DNA from: Notolepis coatsorum
Taxonomy: Eukaryota; Chordata; Actinopteri; Aulopiformes; Paralepididae
DNA length: 64,000 nucleotides
NCBI GenBank assembly: GCA_963971535.1
Contig: CAXASK010002034.1
Coordinates: 32,001-96,000 of the forward strand
Direction of reading: 5' to 3'
In this document: positions 10,886 through 23,244 of the stretch, piece after piece
How positions within the stretch are numbered: position 1 is the stretch's first letter
Layout of the letters: every line of letters starts with the position of its first letter
Translations under genes and position numbers: made by a program
Notes under the pieces: generated by a model
What the model was told of the DNA's origin: nothing
Databases searched by the model: none
The model's input: only the letters and a program-made list of their open reading frames with translations

Positions 10886-12288
10886 TATTGTGAAGGATCA
10901 GATTAAACCGAATATGTATATTTATTTATATATATATATTTAATTGTATTTGTATATCGTTTGATATCCCCTGTATATTCCTTGTACAATATGCATTGAA
11001 TATCCCCGTTTCTACTAAACAGCCCATAATAGTTTCATTCTACCATTGGACGAGAACCTGGCGCCAGGTTGCCATACCCCTAGGTCCAAGTTCAATCGTG
11101 CCGCCTAACATGTCGAGGCAACCCCCGGTTCCGCGCAGTAATATGCCGGGCGAAATACGAATGGTACTATTTGTTCATAGCGCATATATATATGGCGCTC
11201 GTAAAGTAGAACTTTCTTTTAGTCCAGTTCTTTACCCTCCAACAGAGTGACAGACGCAAAAGCCTCCCCACGACGCACGTGCGGTGTAGTAAGGCGTACT
11301 TGGCCCAGAATAGGCATTGAGATATCGTGTAGATTAATAGTTGAATGGTCATAGTTTGGCACCATACCGTCGAGTTGGACGTATTCTATTAAGCTAATAA
11401 TAGCCTATTTATGTATGGTGCATCGTTCGGTTAGAGTTCTACAGTTATCAGCACCCCCATCGTTCCTGACGTTATCTGGACTCTTAACCAGGCTGGTCAG
11501 ACCCCTAGTGGTGATTGCATCCGAGGAGCTCCGGGTCAAGAGCGACTGGACCTGTATATTGGATTACTCTACCCAGACGACGGCGAGCCTTCCACGGCTC
11601 TTGGATTATGCTTTGTGTGCTTTGATTATTCCATGGATAAAGGCCAACACTGCCTAGTGTTGGAATTACCCCCCGGAGAGGACTCCAGGTGAGGCGGCGC
11701 TCTACACGTGAGGTCGCACCACGTCTCTCCGTTGTGGACCGGCAGATACCGTTCCACAGAGGGTCCAGCTGTATTCGTCTGCGGCCCGAGGTTCTGTGGG
11801 CACCGTGTCCAAGACTTTGGATTCTCCCAAGACACCGTCGGCCAGATGGGATACCGCCAGCAGCTTCTCTAACCCCCCCCTCCTACTGTCTTACAACCAG
11901 CGGGACCCCCCCCCCCCCCTTAGTGTATCCAGCTATAATCATTTAAGTACCATCGCTATCGTTTCCTAAATATTCCAGGTTGTATACTTACTCCCTGCGC
12001 AACCAGAGATTGGACATTCAATGTTGATTTACCTACGAATACTCATTTGCCATAAAAGTGCATATTCAATATTTCAAATCATAAATGTAATTAAGTGAAT
12101 GTTGTATACACCTTTTGCTGTATTAAATATTCGATTTGGTACATTTGTGTTGGTTCGTTTCATCAGGTGGGAAAGTGTTCATCATACTTATATCTTGTAC
12201 TGGGTGGCCAGAAGTTAAAGTACATGAGGTAGTGGTATTAAATATCATATCTAACAATACAGTCAGGGAATTGTACCCCTCAGTTACA
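10886..12288 (+). mobile_element. BEL/Pao copy 1, 5' LTR
   Basis: 1403 bp, nearly identical to 16265-17666 (I count roughly ten single-base differences plus a C-tract length change). Starts TATTGTGAAGG, where the 3' LTR has TGTTGTGAAGG, so its terminal TG has mutated. Ends CAGTTACA. It lies directly after one copy of the CTTAT target duplication (10881-10885). Confidence 0.92.
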
Positions 12289-12290
12289 AT

Positions 12291-12308
12291 TGGTCCTTCG
12301 AGCCAGAG
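12291..12308 (+). promoter_or_regulatory. Primer-binding site of BEL copy 1
   Basis: TGGTCCTTCGAGCC starts two bases after the 5' LTR and begins with TGG, the complement of a tRNA CCA end. The same motif follows the 5' LTR of BEL copy 2 on the other strand. Confidence 0.75.
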
Positions 12309-12331
12309 GGGACTAGTGTAATATTAATATA

Positions 12332-15300
12332 GTGTTATTAATATCGAAATGGCCTATGATGAACACTCCACGAAACGATCCTCCTAACCTAGAACGCCCG
12401 CGGCGCAGACGACAGACACCTCAGTACTTAGAGGCTTACACTGTCAGTCAACTACCTAGCCTTCGACAAACGGTAAACGTGGTAAAAGTAGAAAGTAAAA
12501 TTATGTCTGACCTTAACGACCAGGTTTCCCTGACCACAGAGGCCCTAGTAGGTCCTAATGTAACTGACCAAGCCCATGGTGGGGACCAGGAGGGAATTGA
12601 CATGCCTTTACCCCCCGCCACTACTAAAGAAGTAGTCCCCGACAAGCCCCGGGAGGAAGACAACCCTACAGAGAGAGAACTCTGCACGGAGGAAGAGGAG
12701 GAGAGCGCCGAGGAACTAGAGCTCCAGGACTCCCCAACGAGTACCCCCAGGAGCGGCTCACGCAGGAGCGGCTCACCTCCACTACCGCCTTCCCCCAACG
12801 AAGCGGAGAGGACACTACAACAGGCGTTCCTCGTCAGCCTGACAGCCTCCGCCGAGCGCGATCGGCTCCAAGCACAGATGCTTGGCGAGCGCGAACACCT
12901 CCAAGCGCAGCAACAGAGCGAAGAACAGCGCACATGTCTGGAGATGAGACGCTTCCAGATGGAAGAGAATATGGCAAGAGACCGGGCCGACGCCCAGCGC
13001 ACCGCTGCCGGTGCCCAAAGAGACGCAGAGCGCGACAGACTACAAGCGCAACTAATAGAGCAGCTGATCAAAAGGACAACTCCCTCTCCCTCCACCAGGG
13101 GTTCAAGGAACTCGTCGAGACAACAGTCAAGAGCAGCGCCTCCTAAACGAGCAAGCGACCCTGAACTTGACCAACAGACAAAGCCTATACCCCCCGCAGA
13201 CCCCCTTCCCAGACCGGTCCAAGCGAGACCCATCTACAAGGAAGGAGCGGCATACACTGCGGAGAAGCAAGATAAACCACTACAGGATCTGGAAGATCTG
13301 ATAGAGGAAGAAGAGGGAGAGGAGGAGAACCAAGCCCGACGACAGCACAGTACTCCACCGGACCAGGAGGTCCAATACAGCCCAGGCTATACCCCCGCGG
13401 CGCTGCGCTACAGACCCCCGACTCTATTCACGGGTGAGCACGACGCACGACCAGCCCCGAGGAATAGCACCTGGACCAGCTGGCTATGGTGCCCTGCCGG
13501 TACCAGCCCACAGAGAGACCAAGAGGACCCAGCAGCAGATGAAGAGGTCCAACACAGTGTGAAGAACAGTTTCTACGTGGACAACTGTCTACAAAGCGTC
13601 TCGACTCAAGAAGAAGCCGAGGCTCTCCTAATCAAGTTACGCGCCTCCCTAATCAAAGGAGGCTTTGATCTCAGGCAGTGGGCCAGCAGTGACCCGCACG
13701 TATTGCGCAGCCTCTCCTCCGCAGACAAGGCTGCCAGCAGCGAGACCTGGATGGCGACAATCCCAGGAGAAGCCCAAGAAATGACACTAGGATTAGTCTG
13801 GCGCTTCAAAACAGACTCGCTCCACTATAGACACAAACCCTTGGCCCCAGAGCAGGGAAGGTCGACGGCGATACCGACCACCAGACGGAGTGTGTACAGA
13901 ACACTCGCCAGACAATACGACTCGTTGGGATGTATTCTACCTTACACCACCAGGGCAAAGATGATTGTACGAGCACTATGGGACAAGGACCAGGGCTGGG
14001 ACGACCCAATACCCGCACACCTTGCCTCAACATGGAGAGAGTGGGAGACGGAACTCCGCTCACTCCCAGGTGTCAATATACGCCGCAGCTACTTCCCATC
14101 CACAGTGAGGCCAGAGACATGCGAGATTGAGCTACACGTCTTCAGCGACGCCTCCGAAGTAGCCTACGGATCGGTTGCCTATTTGCGTGCCCAAGAGATG
14201 GGAGGAGAGATACACACTGCTTTCATACTGGCCCGCTCAAGAATAGCCCCACGTAAGCAACAATCTATCCCACGTCTAGAGCTCTGCGCAGCCCTCGCAG
14301 GAGCGCATCTAGCCACGTTAATCCAACGTGAACTCACCATTCCGGTGCATAGAACAATCTTGTGGTCAGATTCCACGACAGTACTCACATGGATTAAGTC
14401 TGATTCATGCAGATACAAAGTCTTCGTGGGAGTCAGAGTCACCGAGATTCAAGAATTAACAGAAGAAGCAAGCTGGAGGTATGTGGATACCAAACACAAC
14501 CCAGCTGACGTCATCACCCGGGGAATGTCCCTGGATGACCTAACCCGTCGCAACATCTACAGTGACGGACCAGCATTCCTCCAGCTCCCGGAAGGAGATT
14601 GGCCTACGCCCACCCCGAGGGAAGCAAGTAACGAGGAGGCTGAGAACAAGAAGCCTATGTTCTGTGGACTGAGCACTGTCGCCTCCACAGACCCCAACAT
14701 AGATGACTGCATTACCCTAGAGAGTGCGCAACAAAGAACATTCCTGCGGCACCACCCAGAGATTCAGTCCACCACTGACATGTCAGCAGCTGACTACGAA
14801 GAAGCAGAACTTCTTCTACTACAACGAGCCCAGAGAGACTCGTTCCCCGATGAGCTAGACTGTCTACAGGGAGGAAACCCCGTCCCATCAGACAGCAGAC
14901 TGATTCACCTGGCACCAGAGAGTGACGCACATAATCTCATCAGAGTGGGTGGTCGCCTGCGGAGAGCCCCCGATCTACCAGATGACATTAAGCACCCGAT
15001 CGTCTTGAACAGCCGACACAAGGTCACAGAGCTGATCATAAAGAAATACGACGAGGATGTGCACCACGCAGGAGCAGAGAGAGTCTTCGCGGAGATCAGA
15101 CGTCGTTATTGGATATTGCAAGGGAGAGAAGCAGTACGGCGCTTCCAGCGAACCTGTCTAGACTGCCGTAAGTGGCACGCGCAGCCCAGCATACCACGGA
15201 TGGCTGACCTACCCCCCTGTCGCCTCCGAATCGGCGACAAGCCATTCCACTCCACAGGCATGGACTGTTTTGGCCCGTTGTATATAAAGAGAGGAAGAGG

Positions 15301-16171
15301 CACCGAGAAGCGGTGGGGTATTGTATTCAAATGCATGACCACCAGAGCGATACATATCGAGCTCCTTCCGACCATGAGCACAGACTCATTCCTTATGGCC
15401 TTCCGGAGATTCATATCACGGAAAGGAAAACCGTCTACATTGTTGTCTGATCACGGGACCAACTTCAAAGGCGGAGAAAGAGAGCTGAGAGAGAGCTTCC
15501 AAGCTATGGGCCCAGAACTTAAGACCCACCTCGCTCCAGCCCAGATTGACTTCCAGTTTAATCCCCCGAACGCACCCCACTTCGGTGGAACCTGGGAACG
15601 AGAAGTACGTTCTATAAAGACAGCCCTGTATGCCGTACTCGGAGCCCAGACTGTGGCAGAGGAAGTCCTAATGACAGTCCTCACGGAGATCGAGGGAGTA
15701 TTGAACTCAAAGCCCCTCGGTTACGTCTCCAGTGATGTAGCAGATGTCGACCCAGTCACCCCCAACACACTCCTAATGGGGCGGCTGGACCCCGCGCTAC
15801 CCCAGACAATGTACAGGCCCGAAGAAGCGAACGGCCGAAGAATGTGGAGGTACAGCCAAGTACTAGCTGACAAGTTTTGGAGCAGCTTCCTACTTCACTA
15901 CCTACCGTCTCTACAGACCCGCCAGAAGTGGGTAAAAGAGAGAGACAATTTGACAGAGGGAACAGTCGTCATGATTATTGACCAGTCACTCCCCAGAGCT
16001 ATGTGGCCGGCTGGCCGCGTAAGCAAAGTGATCACCGGTGCCGATGGCAAGGTCCGAGCAGCTGAAGTACTCGTCCAAGGGCGCACCTACACACGTCCCG
16101 TGGCGAGGCTCATAGAACTGCCCCGACTCCCAGATACTATCGATGATGACCATGACCCTATGACTTTGTGA
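12332..16171 (+). CDS. BEL/Pao gag-pol polyprotein, internally deleted (1279 aa)
   Basis: The single open frame begins shortly after the primer-binding site with MLLISKWPMMNTPRND, the same start as copy 2. Residues 1-390 are the gag N-terminus: acidic and Q/R-rich, with coiled-coil potential at about 150-240. At about residue 392-398 it jumps directly into late RT (FYVDN near 414). The capsid C-terminus, zinc knuckles, protease and early RT found in copy 2 are missing, and the deletion is in frame. RNase H (HVFSDASE) starts near 603. Integrase follows: an H2C2 zinc module (HHAG...CLDC, about 910-947) and a catalytic core with aspartates in MDCFGP (about 977) and SDHGTNF (about 1041), and glutamate in GGTWEREV (about 1090). 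A DUF5641-like C-terminal domain ends the protein. It cannot be autonomous. Family assignment is from domain order and LTRs. Confidence 0.92.
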   Translation: MLLISKWPMMNTPRNDPPNLERPRRRRQTPQYLEAYTVSQLPSLRQTVNVVKVESKIMSDLNDQVSLTTEALVGPNVTDQAHGGDQEGIDMPLPPATTKEVVPDKPREEDNPTERELCTEEEEESAEELELQDSPTSTPRSGSRRSGSPPLPPSPNEAERTLQQAFLVSLTASAERDRLQAQMLGEREHLQAQQQSEEQRTCLEMRRFQMEENMARDRADAQRTAAGAQRDAERDRLQAQLIEQLIKRTTPSPSTRGSRNSSRQQSRAAPPKRASDPELDQQTKPIPPADPLPRPVQARPIYKEGAAYTAEKQDKPLQDLEDLIEEEEGEEENQARRQHSTPPDQEVQYSPGYTPAALRYRPPTLFTGEHDARPAPRNSTWTSWLWCPAGTSPQRDQEDPAADEEVQHSVKNSFYVDNCLQSVSTQEEAEALLIKLRASLIKGGFDLRQWASSDPHVLRSLSSADKAASSETWMATIPGEAQEMTLGLVWRFKTDSLHYRHKPLAPEQGRSTAIPTTRRSVYRTLARQYDSLGCILPYTTRAKMIVRALWDKDQGWDDPIPAHLASTWREWETELRSLPGVNIRRSYFPSTVRPETCEIELHVFSDASEVAYGSVAYLRAQEMGGEIHTAFILARSRIAPRKQQSIPRLELCAALAGAHLATLIQRELTIPVHRTILWSDSTTVLTWIKSDSCRYKVFVGVRVTEIQELTEEASWRYVDTKHNPADVITRGMSLDDLTRRNIYSDGPAFLQLPEGDWPTPTPREASNEEAENKKPMFCGLSTVASTDPNIDDCITLESAQQRTFLRHHPEIQSTTDMSAADYEEAELLLLQRAQRDSFPDELDCLQGGNPVPSDSRLIHLAPESDAHNLIRVGGRLRRAPDLPDDIKHPIVLNSRHKVTELIIKKYDEDVHHAGAERVFAEIRRRYWILQGREAVRRFQRTCLDCRKWHAQPSIPRMADLPPCRLRIGDKPFHSTGMDCFGPLYIKRGRGTEKRWGIVFKCMTTRAIHIELLPTMSTDSFLMAFRRFISRKGKPSTLLSDHGTNFKGGERELRESFQAMGPELKTHLAPAQIDFQFNPPNAPHFGGTWEREVRSIKTALYAVLGAQTVAEEVLMTVLTEIEGVLNSKPLGYVSSDVADVDPVTPNTLLMGRLDPALPQTMYRPEEANGRRMWRYSQVLADKFWSSFLLHYLPSLQTRQKWVKERDNLTEGTVVMIIDQSLPRAMWPAGRVSKVITGADGKVRAAEVLVQGRTYTRPVARLIELPRLPDTIDDDHDPMTL

Positions 16172-16250
16172 GTTGACTGACCCTTACAGCGGACTTTGAG
16201 TGGTGGACAGTGCGGTTAATCTGTCTCTGCTTAGCTAATTAGGTGGGACT

Positions 16251-16264
16251 AATTAGGGGGCGGC
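16251..16264 (+). other. Polypurine tract of BEL copy 1
   Basis: AATTAGGGGGCGGC immediately before the 3' LTR. It matches the position expected for plus-strand priming and has a counterpart next to the 3' LTR of copy 2. Confidence 0.6.
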
Positions 16265-17666
16265 TGTTGTGAAGGATCAGATTAAACCGAATATGTATAT
16301 TTATTTATATATATATATTTAATTGTATTTGTATATCGTTTGATATCCCCTGTATATTCCTTGTACAATATGCATTGAATATCCCCGTTTCTACTAAACA
16401 GCCCATAATAGTTTCATTCTACCATTGGACGAGAACCTGGCGCCAGGTTGCCATACCCCTAGGTCCAAGTTCAATCGTGCCGCCTAACATGTCGAGGCAA
16501 CCCCCGGTTCCGCGCAGTAATATGCCGGGCGAAATACGAATGGTACTATTTGTTCATAGCGCATATATATATGGCGCTCGTAAAGTAGAACTTTCTTTTA
16601 GTCCAGTTCTTTACCCTCCAACAGAGTGACAGACGCAAAAGCCTCCCCATGACGCACGTGCGGTGTAGTAAGGCCTACTTGGCCCAGAATAGGCATTGAG
16701 ATATCGTGTAGATTAATAGTTGAATGGTCATAGTTTGGCACCATACCGTCGAGTTGGACGTATTCTATTAAGCTAATAATAGTCTATTTATGTATGGTGC
16801 ATCGTTCGGTTAGAGTTCTACAGTTATCAGCACCCCCATCGTTCCTGACGTTATCTGGACGCTTAACCAGGCTGGTCAGACCCCTAGTGGTGATTGCATC
16901 CGAGGAGCTCCGGGTCAAGAGCGACTGGACCTGTATATTGGATTACTCTACCCAGACGACGGCGAGCCTTCCACGGCTCTTGGATTATGCTTTGTGTGCT
17001 TTGATTATTCCATGGATAAAGGCCAACACTGCCGAGTGTTGGAATTACCCCCCGGAGAGGACTCCAGGTGAGGCGGCGCTCTACACGTGAGGTCGCACCA
17101 GGTCTCTCCGTTGTGGACCGGCATATACCGTTCCACAGAGGGTCCAGCTGTATTCGTCTGCGGCCCGAGGTTCTGTGGGCACCGTGTCCAAGACTTTGGA
17201 TTCTCCCAAGACACCGTCGGCCAGATGGGATACCGCCAGCGGCTTCTCTAACCCCCCCCTCCTACTGTCTTACAACCAGCGGGACCCCCCCCCCCCCTTA
17301 GTGTATCCAGCTCTAATCATTTAAGTACCATCGCTATCGTTTCCTAAATATTCCAGGTTGTATACTTACTCCCTGCGCAACCAGAGATTGGACATTCAAT
17401 GTTGATTTACCTACGAATACTCATTTGCCATAAAAGTGCATATTCAATATTTCAAATCATAAATGTAATTAAGTGAATGTTGTATACACCTTTTGCTGTA
17501 TTAAATATTCGATTTGGTACATTTGTGTTGGTTCGTTTCATCAGGTGGGAAAGTGTTCATCATACTTATATCTTGTACTGGGTGGCCAGAAGTTAAAGTA
17601 CATGAGGTAGTGGTATTAAATATCATATCTAACAATACAGTCAGGGAATTGTACCCCTCAGTTACA
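16265..17666 (+). mobile_element. BEL/Pao copy 1, 3' LTR
   Basis: 1402 bp, TGTTGTGAAGG...CAGTTACA, followed by CTTAT (17667-17671), a perfect copy of the 5-bp sequence before the 5' LTR. Low divergence between the two LTRs points to a recent insertion. Confidence 0.93.
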
Positions 17667-17720
17667 CTTATAGCTTTGTTTTCATATGGCTAACCAGCAT
17701 ATCTATTTAAAAAATGTGTA

Positions 17721-17742
17721 CATTATTATTATTATTATTATT

Positions 17743-17803
<61 letters not shown>

Positions 17804-17815
17804 CCACCATCATCA

Positions 17816-17860
<45 letters not shown>
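17721..17860. repeat. (ATT)n/(ATC)n compound microsatellite
   Basis: ATT units, then a long ATC run, then ATT again. The poly-I reading frame is a translation of this repeat. Confidence 0.95.
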
Positions 17861-19306
<1,446 letters not shown>

Positions 19307-19507
19307 CAGTCATGCACTTGTTAGTCAGCTCAAGAACATTATACTCCTCTTCTCTCTCTCTTTCACCCCCTCTCCAAGCAAGCAATCATATACACACCTA
19401 TTTCTGTGTTATTTAGAGCATGATTCTCAAACATTTCGGTTTGCAACTCCTACAAACAGAGGGATGTCTGATCATGACCCCCTACACATTCAAGCACAGA
19501 ACCGTGA

Positions 19508-19701
19508 CTGTCTAACTGTTCAGGCTGTCTAACTGTTCAGGCTGTCCAAGTGTCCAGGCTGTCTAACTGTTCAGGCTGTCCAAGTGTTCAGGCTACCCAA
19601 CTGTTCAGGCTACCCAACTGTTCAGGCTGTCTAACTGTTCAGGCTATCCAACTGTTCAGGCTGTCTAACTGTTCAGGTTATCCAATTGTTCAGGCTATCC
19701 A
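19508..19701. repeat. 17-bp minisatellite (CTGTCTAACTGTTCAGG)
   Basis: About eleven degenerate 17-bp units. One to two further units of the same motif occur at 34187-34214, on the far side of the nested LINE block. Confidence 0.9.
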
Positions 19702-20280
19702 TGTTACATCCCTCCTGTCCCTGCTCATCCCCCTCCATTATTTCCTCCTCATCCTCCTCCATTATTTCCTCCGTATCCTCTTCCATTCACTCATGGACAA
19801 TTCCCTGCTTCGCCACCTGCTGGACAATTCCCGTCATTACCTCTTGGACTTCTCATACATTTATGTATTATCAGATTCATCTTGTTAAGTCTCCCTGCCT
19901 GCCTGCCTGCCTGTTGTCTTTTGTGTTTCCTTGTCTGGTCTTGTTGTCCTGTCGCGTTCATTGTTTACTGTTCCGGTGTCCTGTCATTGTACCTGTCGTC
20001 ATGCTCGTTTGCTGTCTTAGTTTGCTATGCCTTGTTCGTTCACTCCACCTGCCATGCCATGTTTGTTCACCCCGTCTAGTAACCAGTTTGTGTTAAGTCT
20101 ATTCGTTTATCCCCTAGTTTAGCTTTTCCCTCTTCCAGTGTTTGCTGAGAGGTTTTCTTTGTAGTGTTAGTTTAAGTTTTGTGTTTCAGTAAAGATCCTT
20201 TTATCAGTACGGTCCGCCTTGTTCTGCCTGCTTCCTCACTGCCTGTTTGCATATGGATCCCAGCACCCGTCTTCAAGGCC
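19702..20280 (+). mobile_element. Possible LTR remnant
   Basis: Begins TGTTACATCCC directly after the minisatellite. It has pyrimidine-rich U3-like sequence with CTGC repeats, then TCAGTAAAGATCC (near-AATAAA) at about 20187, and runs into a LINE fragment. The composition resembles fish Gypsy-type LTRs, but I see no partner LTR and no clear right end. Low confidence. Confidence 0.3.
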
Positions 20281-20567
20281 TTCAGTAGGTTTTGTGATCT
20301 GCACGGCCTCAGCCAGCTAATCACCAAACCCAAAAAATGCTCTGAGTTTCGTAAAATTCAGGCAAAGCTTACCAAAAGCACGAGCAGTGAACTCCAAGCC
20401 CACGTGACTGAACTCAAACAAGAAAGAAACAGACTAAGAAATGACGTAAACTCCATGATCAAAACTGCAAAAAATTTCATCAAGGACAAAACTGAGGAAA
20501 ACAAAAAGAAACCATGTGAACTTTGGAAATTACTCAATAATCAACTAGGCTGCAGTAAAAAACTTAA
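20281..20567 (+). pseudogene. LINE segment 1 (endonuclease end and linker)
   Basis: Encodes AFSRFCDLHGLSQLITKP, typical of the end of a LINE AP-endonuclease domain. A deletion brings it directly to a lysine-rich linker (SEFRKIQAKLTK ... LWKLLNNQLGCSKK). The frame is open through 20567, where a TTAA-flanked DNA element interrupts it. Removing that element keeps the frame (see 21336-21418). Same LINE as 22541-22615 and 32520-34186. Confidence 0.72.
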
Positions 20568-21335
20568 AGGGGACATGTACTGCTATTCCTAGCACTATTT
20601 GGGCAACTTTACACAATTCCTGTTAGTCTATTGAAGACATCTGTAAGGTTTTTTTCAAAAAAATTTATTGTTTTATATTTCTAATCAAGTACTCAAAACC
20701 ATAATTTTTCAGCTTCAAGATTTCAGGCTGTTATGGCCTGGCTCCGCCCATAAGCACTTTGAGTGACAGTCAGTCCACACAGTCTGCGACTGGTAGACAG
20801 AGAGAGATAGAGAGAGAGAGAGGGGGGGGTGCGAGAGAGAGAAAGAGAGAAAAAAAAGACAGGCCGTCTCTTCCTTTAGTTTTTTCTCTCCCTGCGGCAG
20901 CTTGTGGGGGGGGGGGCTCCCCCCCCCCCAAGTGCTCCCTCCCTCTCTCTCTCTCTGTATCTCCCTCTCTCTCTCCCTCTCTATCTCTCTCTCTCTCTCT
21001 CTCCCTCCAGTGTATGCAGAGGTGTCAGGTTTCACTCTGCCTTGCAGTATGAGGAAGTGGTTTTCCACTCGCTGTCTAGTCTAGGTAGATTGTGGGCGGG
21101 CATTAGCTACAACCACAGAGCCAATCACATCACTGTCTTCTACCCAGAGCCTGAGTAACATCATTCAGGCCTTCAAATCAGGATGGACTAATTTACTGGA
21201 GCAGGAAATTATCTGAGCTGAATCAGAGCAATCCGCCAATATGGTATTTAGACACTAAAACACATTGATACTAACTCCTATTACTATAATACAATGCTAG
21301 AGACTGAAAAATGACATTTATAGTACATGTCCCCT
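20568..21335. mobile_element. TTAA-flanked DNA element, copy 1 (Kolobok-like)
   Basis: 768 bp with inverted ends AGGGGACATGTA at both termini and TTAA on each side (20564-20567, 21336-21339). Non-coding, with AG and CT low-complexity tracts (20804-21008). The first ~200 bp match the last ~170 bp of copy 3 (62444-63271) in inverse orientation, and copy 2 at 50058-50478 shares the same subterminal blocks. TTAA duplication with AGGGG termini fits Kolobok-type elements (piggyBac usually has CCC ends); the superfamily is inferred. Confidence 0.78.
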
Positions 21336-21418
21336 TTAAAACCAGGTTCTCAAACATAAACATAAAGACGGACAACACGCTCATCACAGACAAGCTGGAT
21401 GTAGCCAATTACTTAAAC
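21336..21418 (+). pseudogene. LINE segment 2
   Basis: Continues the LINE reading frame across the TTAA element: KTRFSNINIKTDNTLITDK, then DVANYLNK. Ends where a retro-insert with a (CAAAT)n edge begins. Its expected continuation, FFTNIATT, appears at 22541. Confidence 0.7.
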
Positions 21419-22540
21419 AAATCAAATCAAATCAAATTTATTTATAGGGCCCGACAACACACGTTAATGTCCCCATGGGCCGTACAGGTCTTCTTTAAAC
21501 AAGTCAAGAAGAAAACATAACAATAAGTCAAGAACAGAACAAGAACACCATAAGGTCCAAACATTTTTAGATGAATGCAAATAAATGAAAGAATGCAAGC
21601 ACTCCCAGACATACCCCACGCGAAGGTAAGGAAAAACTCACTAAAACCTAACAATAGGGAAAAAAGCTCCACAGGCAGTGTGGAGGAGAGAAACCTTAGA
21701 AGGGCCATTCAAGGGGGGATCTCCCTTCTTAGATGTTGGTGATAGTAGTGTTGCAGACGGACAGTTGGTAAGCATGCACTCATGTGTGTGGTGAAACACA
21801 GATGAGTGCATGCAATAGCAACTGTACATTTTGAAAGATTAAAGATAGAGCTAATAGCGATAGCAACTGAACATTTTGAAAAATTAAAGATAGAGTTGAT
21901 AGCGGATCTATTTGAGGCACAGGGGCGGCGCAAAGAGGGTCACGTCCTCCCCGTCTTAGTCACGGGACATTCAACACTCCGGTCGTTGCTCAGGGACAGC
22001 CGGAGACAGGGAGATAGGGGGTGGCGCAGAGAGGCTCGCGAACTCCCCGACATCATCGCGGGACATCCGGCACTCCGGTCACCACTACGAGACCTCCGGA
22101 GACAGGGGGGCACGCAGAGGGGGTCGCAAAACGTCCAACACTCCAGGACAGCAAGTCATAGGGAGACAGGGAGACGGGACAGGCGTTAGACAGCTCATGA
22201 GATTGTAGTAGGCGGACATAGCAATAGATACAAGTGGTAGGCATATATGTGAATGGAGTAGATATATGAAGTAAGCGTATTATGTGAATAGAATAGAAGT
22301 ACTTAACCCAGCAATGAAACCGCGTTGACTGTTAATCTGTTAACAGTCTGTTAATACTGTTAATCAGTTGACAGGACCACGGACAGACGGCGGTGAATAA
22401 CTGATCCAAGGCCTCGGAGGTGCATGTAGAGCAGTCACTACAATCTTGGCCAAGACCCCGAGGCATCCATCACCTTAGTCAGCGCCAGGAGACGGGCACT
22501 CAGAGAGAAGGGGGAGGGAGGGGGGGGAGGGCTTTCTTCA
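21419..22540 (-). mobile_element. Unclassified retro-insert with (ATTTG)n tail
   Basis: The left edge is (TCAAA)n followed by TTTATTTATAG, i.e. a LINE- or SINE-type 3' tail read on the - strand. The body has no RT frame and includes a paired motif 'AGAGTTGATAG/AGAGCTAATAG' and two short related blocks (21960-22080). It separates LINE segments 2 and 3, so it is younger than the LINE. The right edge, near a G-rich tract (22510-22530), is uncertain, and no target duplication was found. Confidence 0.45.
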
Positions 22541-22644
22541 CAAACATAGCCACAACACTGGTAAACAAACTACCCTCCCACTCAGGGCATTATGGGGTAG
22601 AACACATAGTAGCATTGTAACTGAGGGGTACAATTCCCTGACTG
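22295..22644. repeat. 350-bp direct repeat, copy 1
   Basis: By eye identical over its whole length to 24137-24486. It spans the end of the retro-insert, LINE segment 3 and the first 29 bp of the BEL copy 2 LTR (22616-22644), then stops abruptly and joins the segment that begins at 22645. Confidence 0.93.
22541..22615 (+). pseudogene. LINE segment 3 (duplicated at 24383-24457)
   Basis: Encodes FTNIATTLVNKLPSHSG ... VEHIVA, continuing segment 2. The copy at 24383-24457 adjoins BEL copy 2, and beyond the BEL element the frame resumes at 32520 with YYKNLGVHK. The junction codon is split by the AGCAT target site. Confidence 0.72.
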
Positions 22645-22893
22645 GAGGATAAAATGCATATGAAATCTGGCACATCTTTGAACAGCGTTATAACAGAGTG
22701 CTGAGAATGAACGCACTTTTGAACTGTTACAGCGCTGAGAATGAACGCGTTCTCAATTACGTTCATTTAGCGGATATACAGTACGTTCAGTTCACGTTCG
22801 CCCAAAATACGAACGCGTTCATGAACGATCGTTCATTGAACGCGTTCAGGTACATCACTGCCAACGCATTCTACATTCGAACAATTGTTTTGA

Positions 22894-22894
<1 letters not shown>

Positions 22895-22981
<87 letters not shown>
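22895..22981. repeat. (AAT)n microsatellite
   Basis: Uninterrupted AAT/ATA units. A shorter version is at 37868-37937 in the other copy of the segment. Confidence 0.95.
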
Positions 22982-22982
<1 letters not shown>

Positions 22983-23244
22983 AGGATGTGTTGTTTTTTA
23001 ACTAAACGCATACAGATATGTTGAATAGTGACAGGATGTGTATCTTTTGACTTGTGTTACTATTACCTTTTTTACACATCTGCATGTTTTTAGTTCAAGT
23101 GCTCATGATATATGTATGTACAAATAAAAGCAATGCATGCAAGTGTTGTTATCTCATGTGCCTGCATATAATAATGCACGCACATGAGTTAACAACACTT
23201 GCATTGCTTTTATTTATTGTATATACAATACAAATGATACAAGG

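Noticed and set aside
10996..11946. Short frames within the BEL LTRs (repeated at 16375-17301)
   Set aside because: Duplicated because the LTRs are duplicated; no known LTR-encoded protein and no domain.
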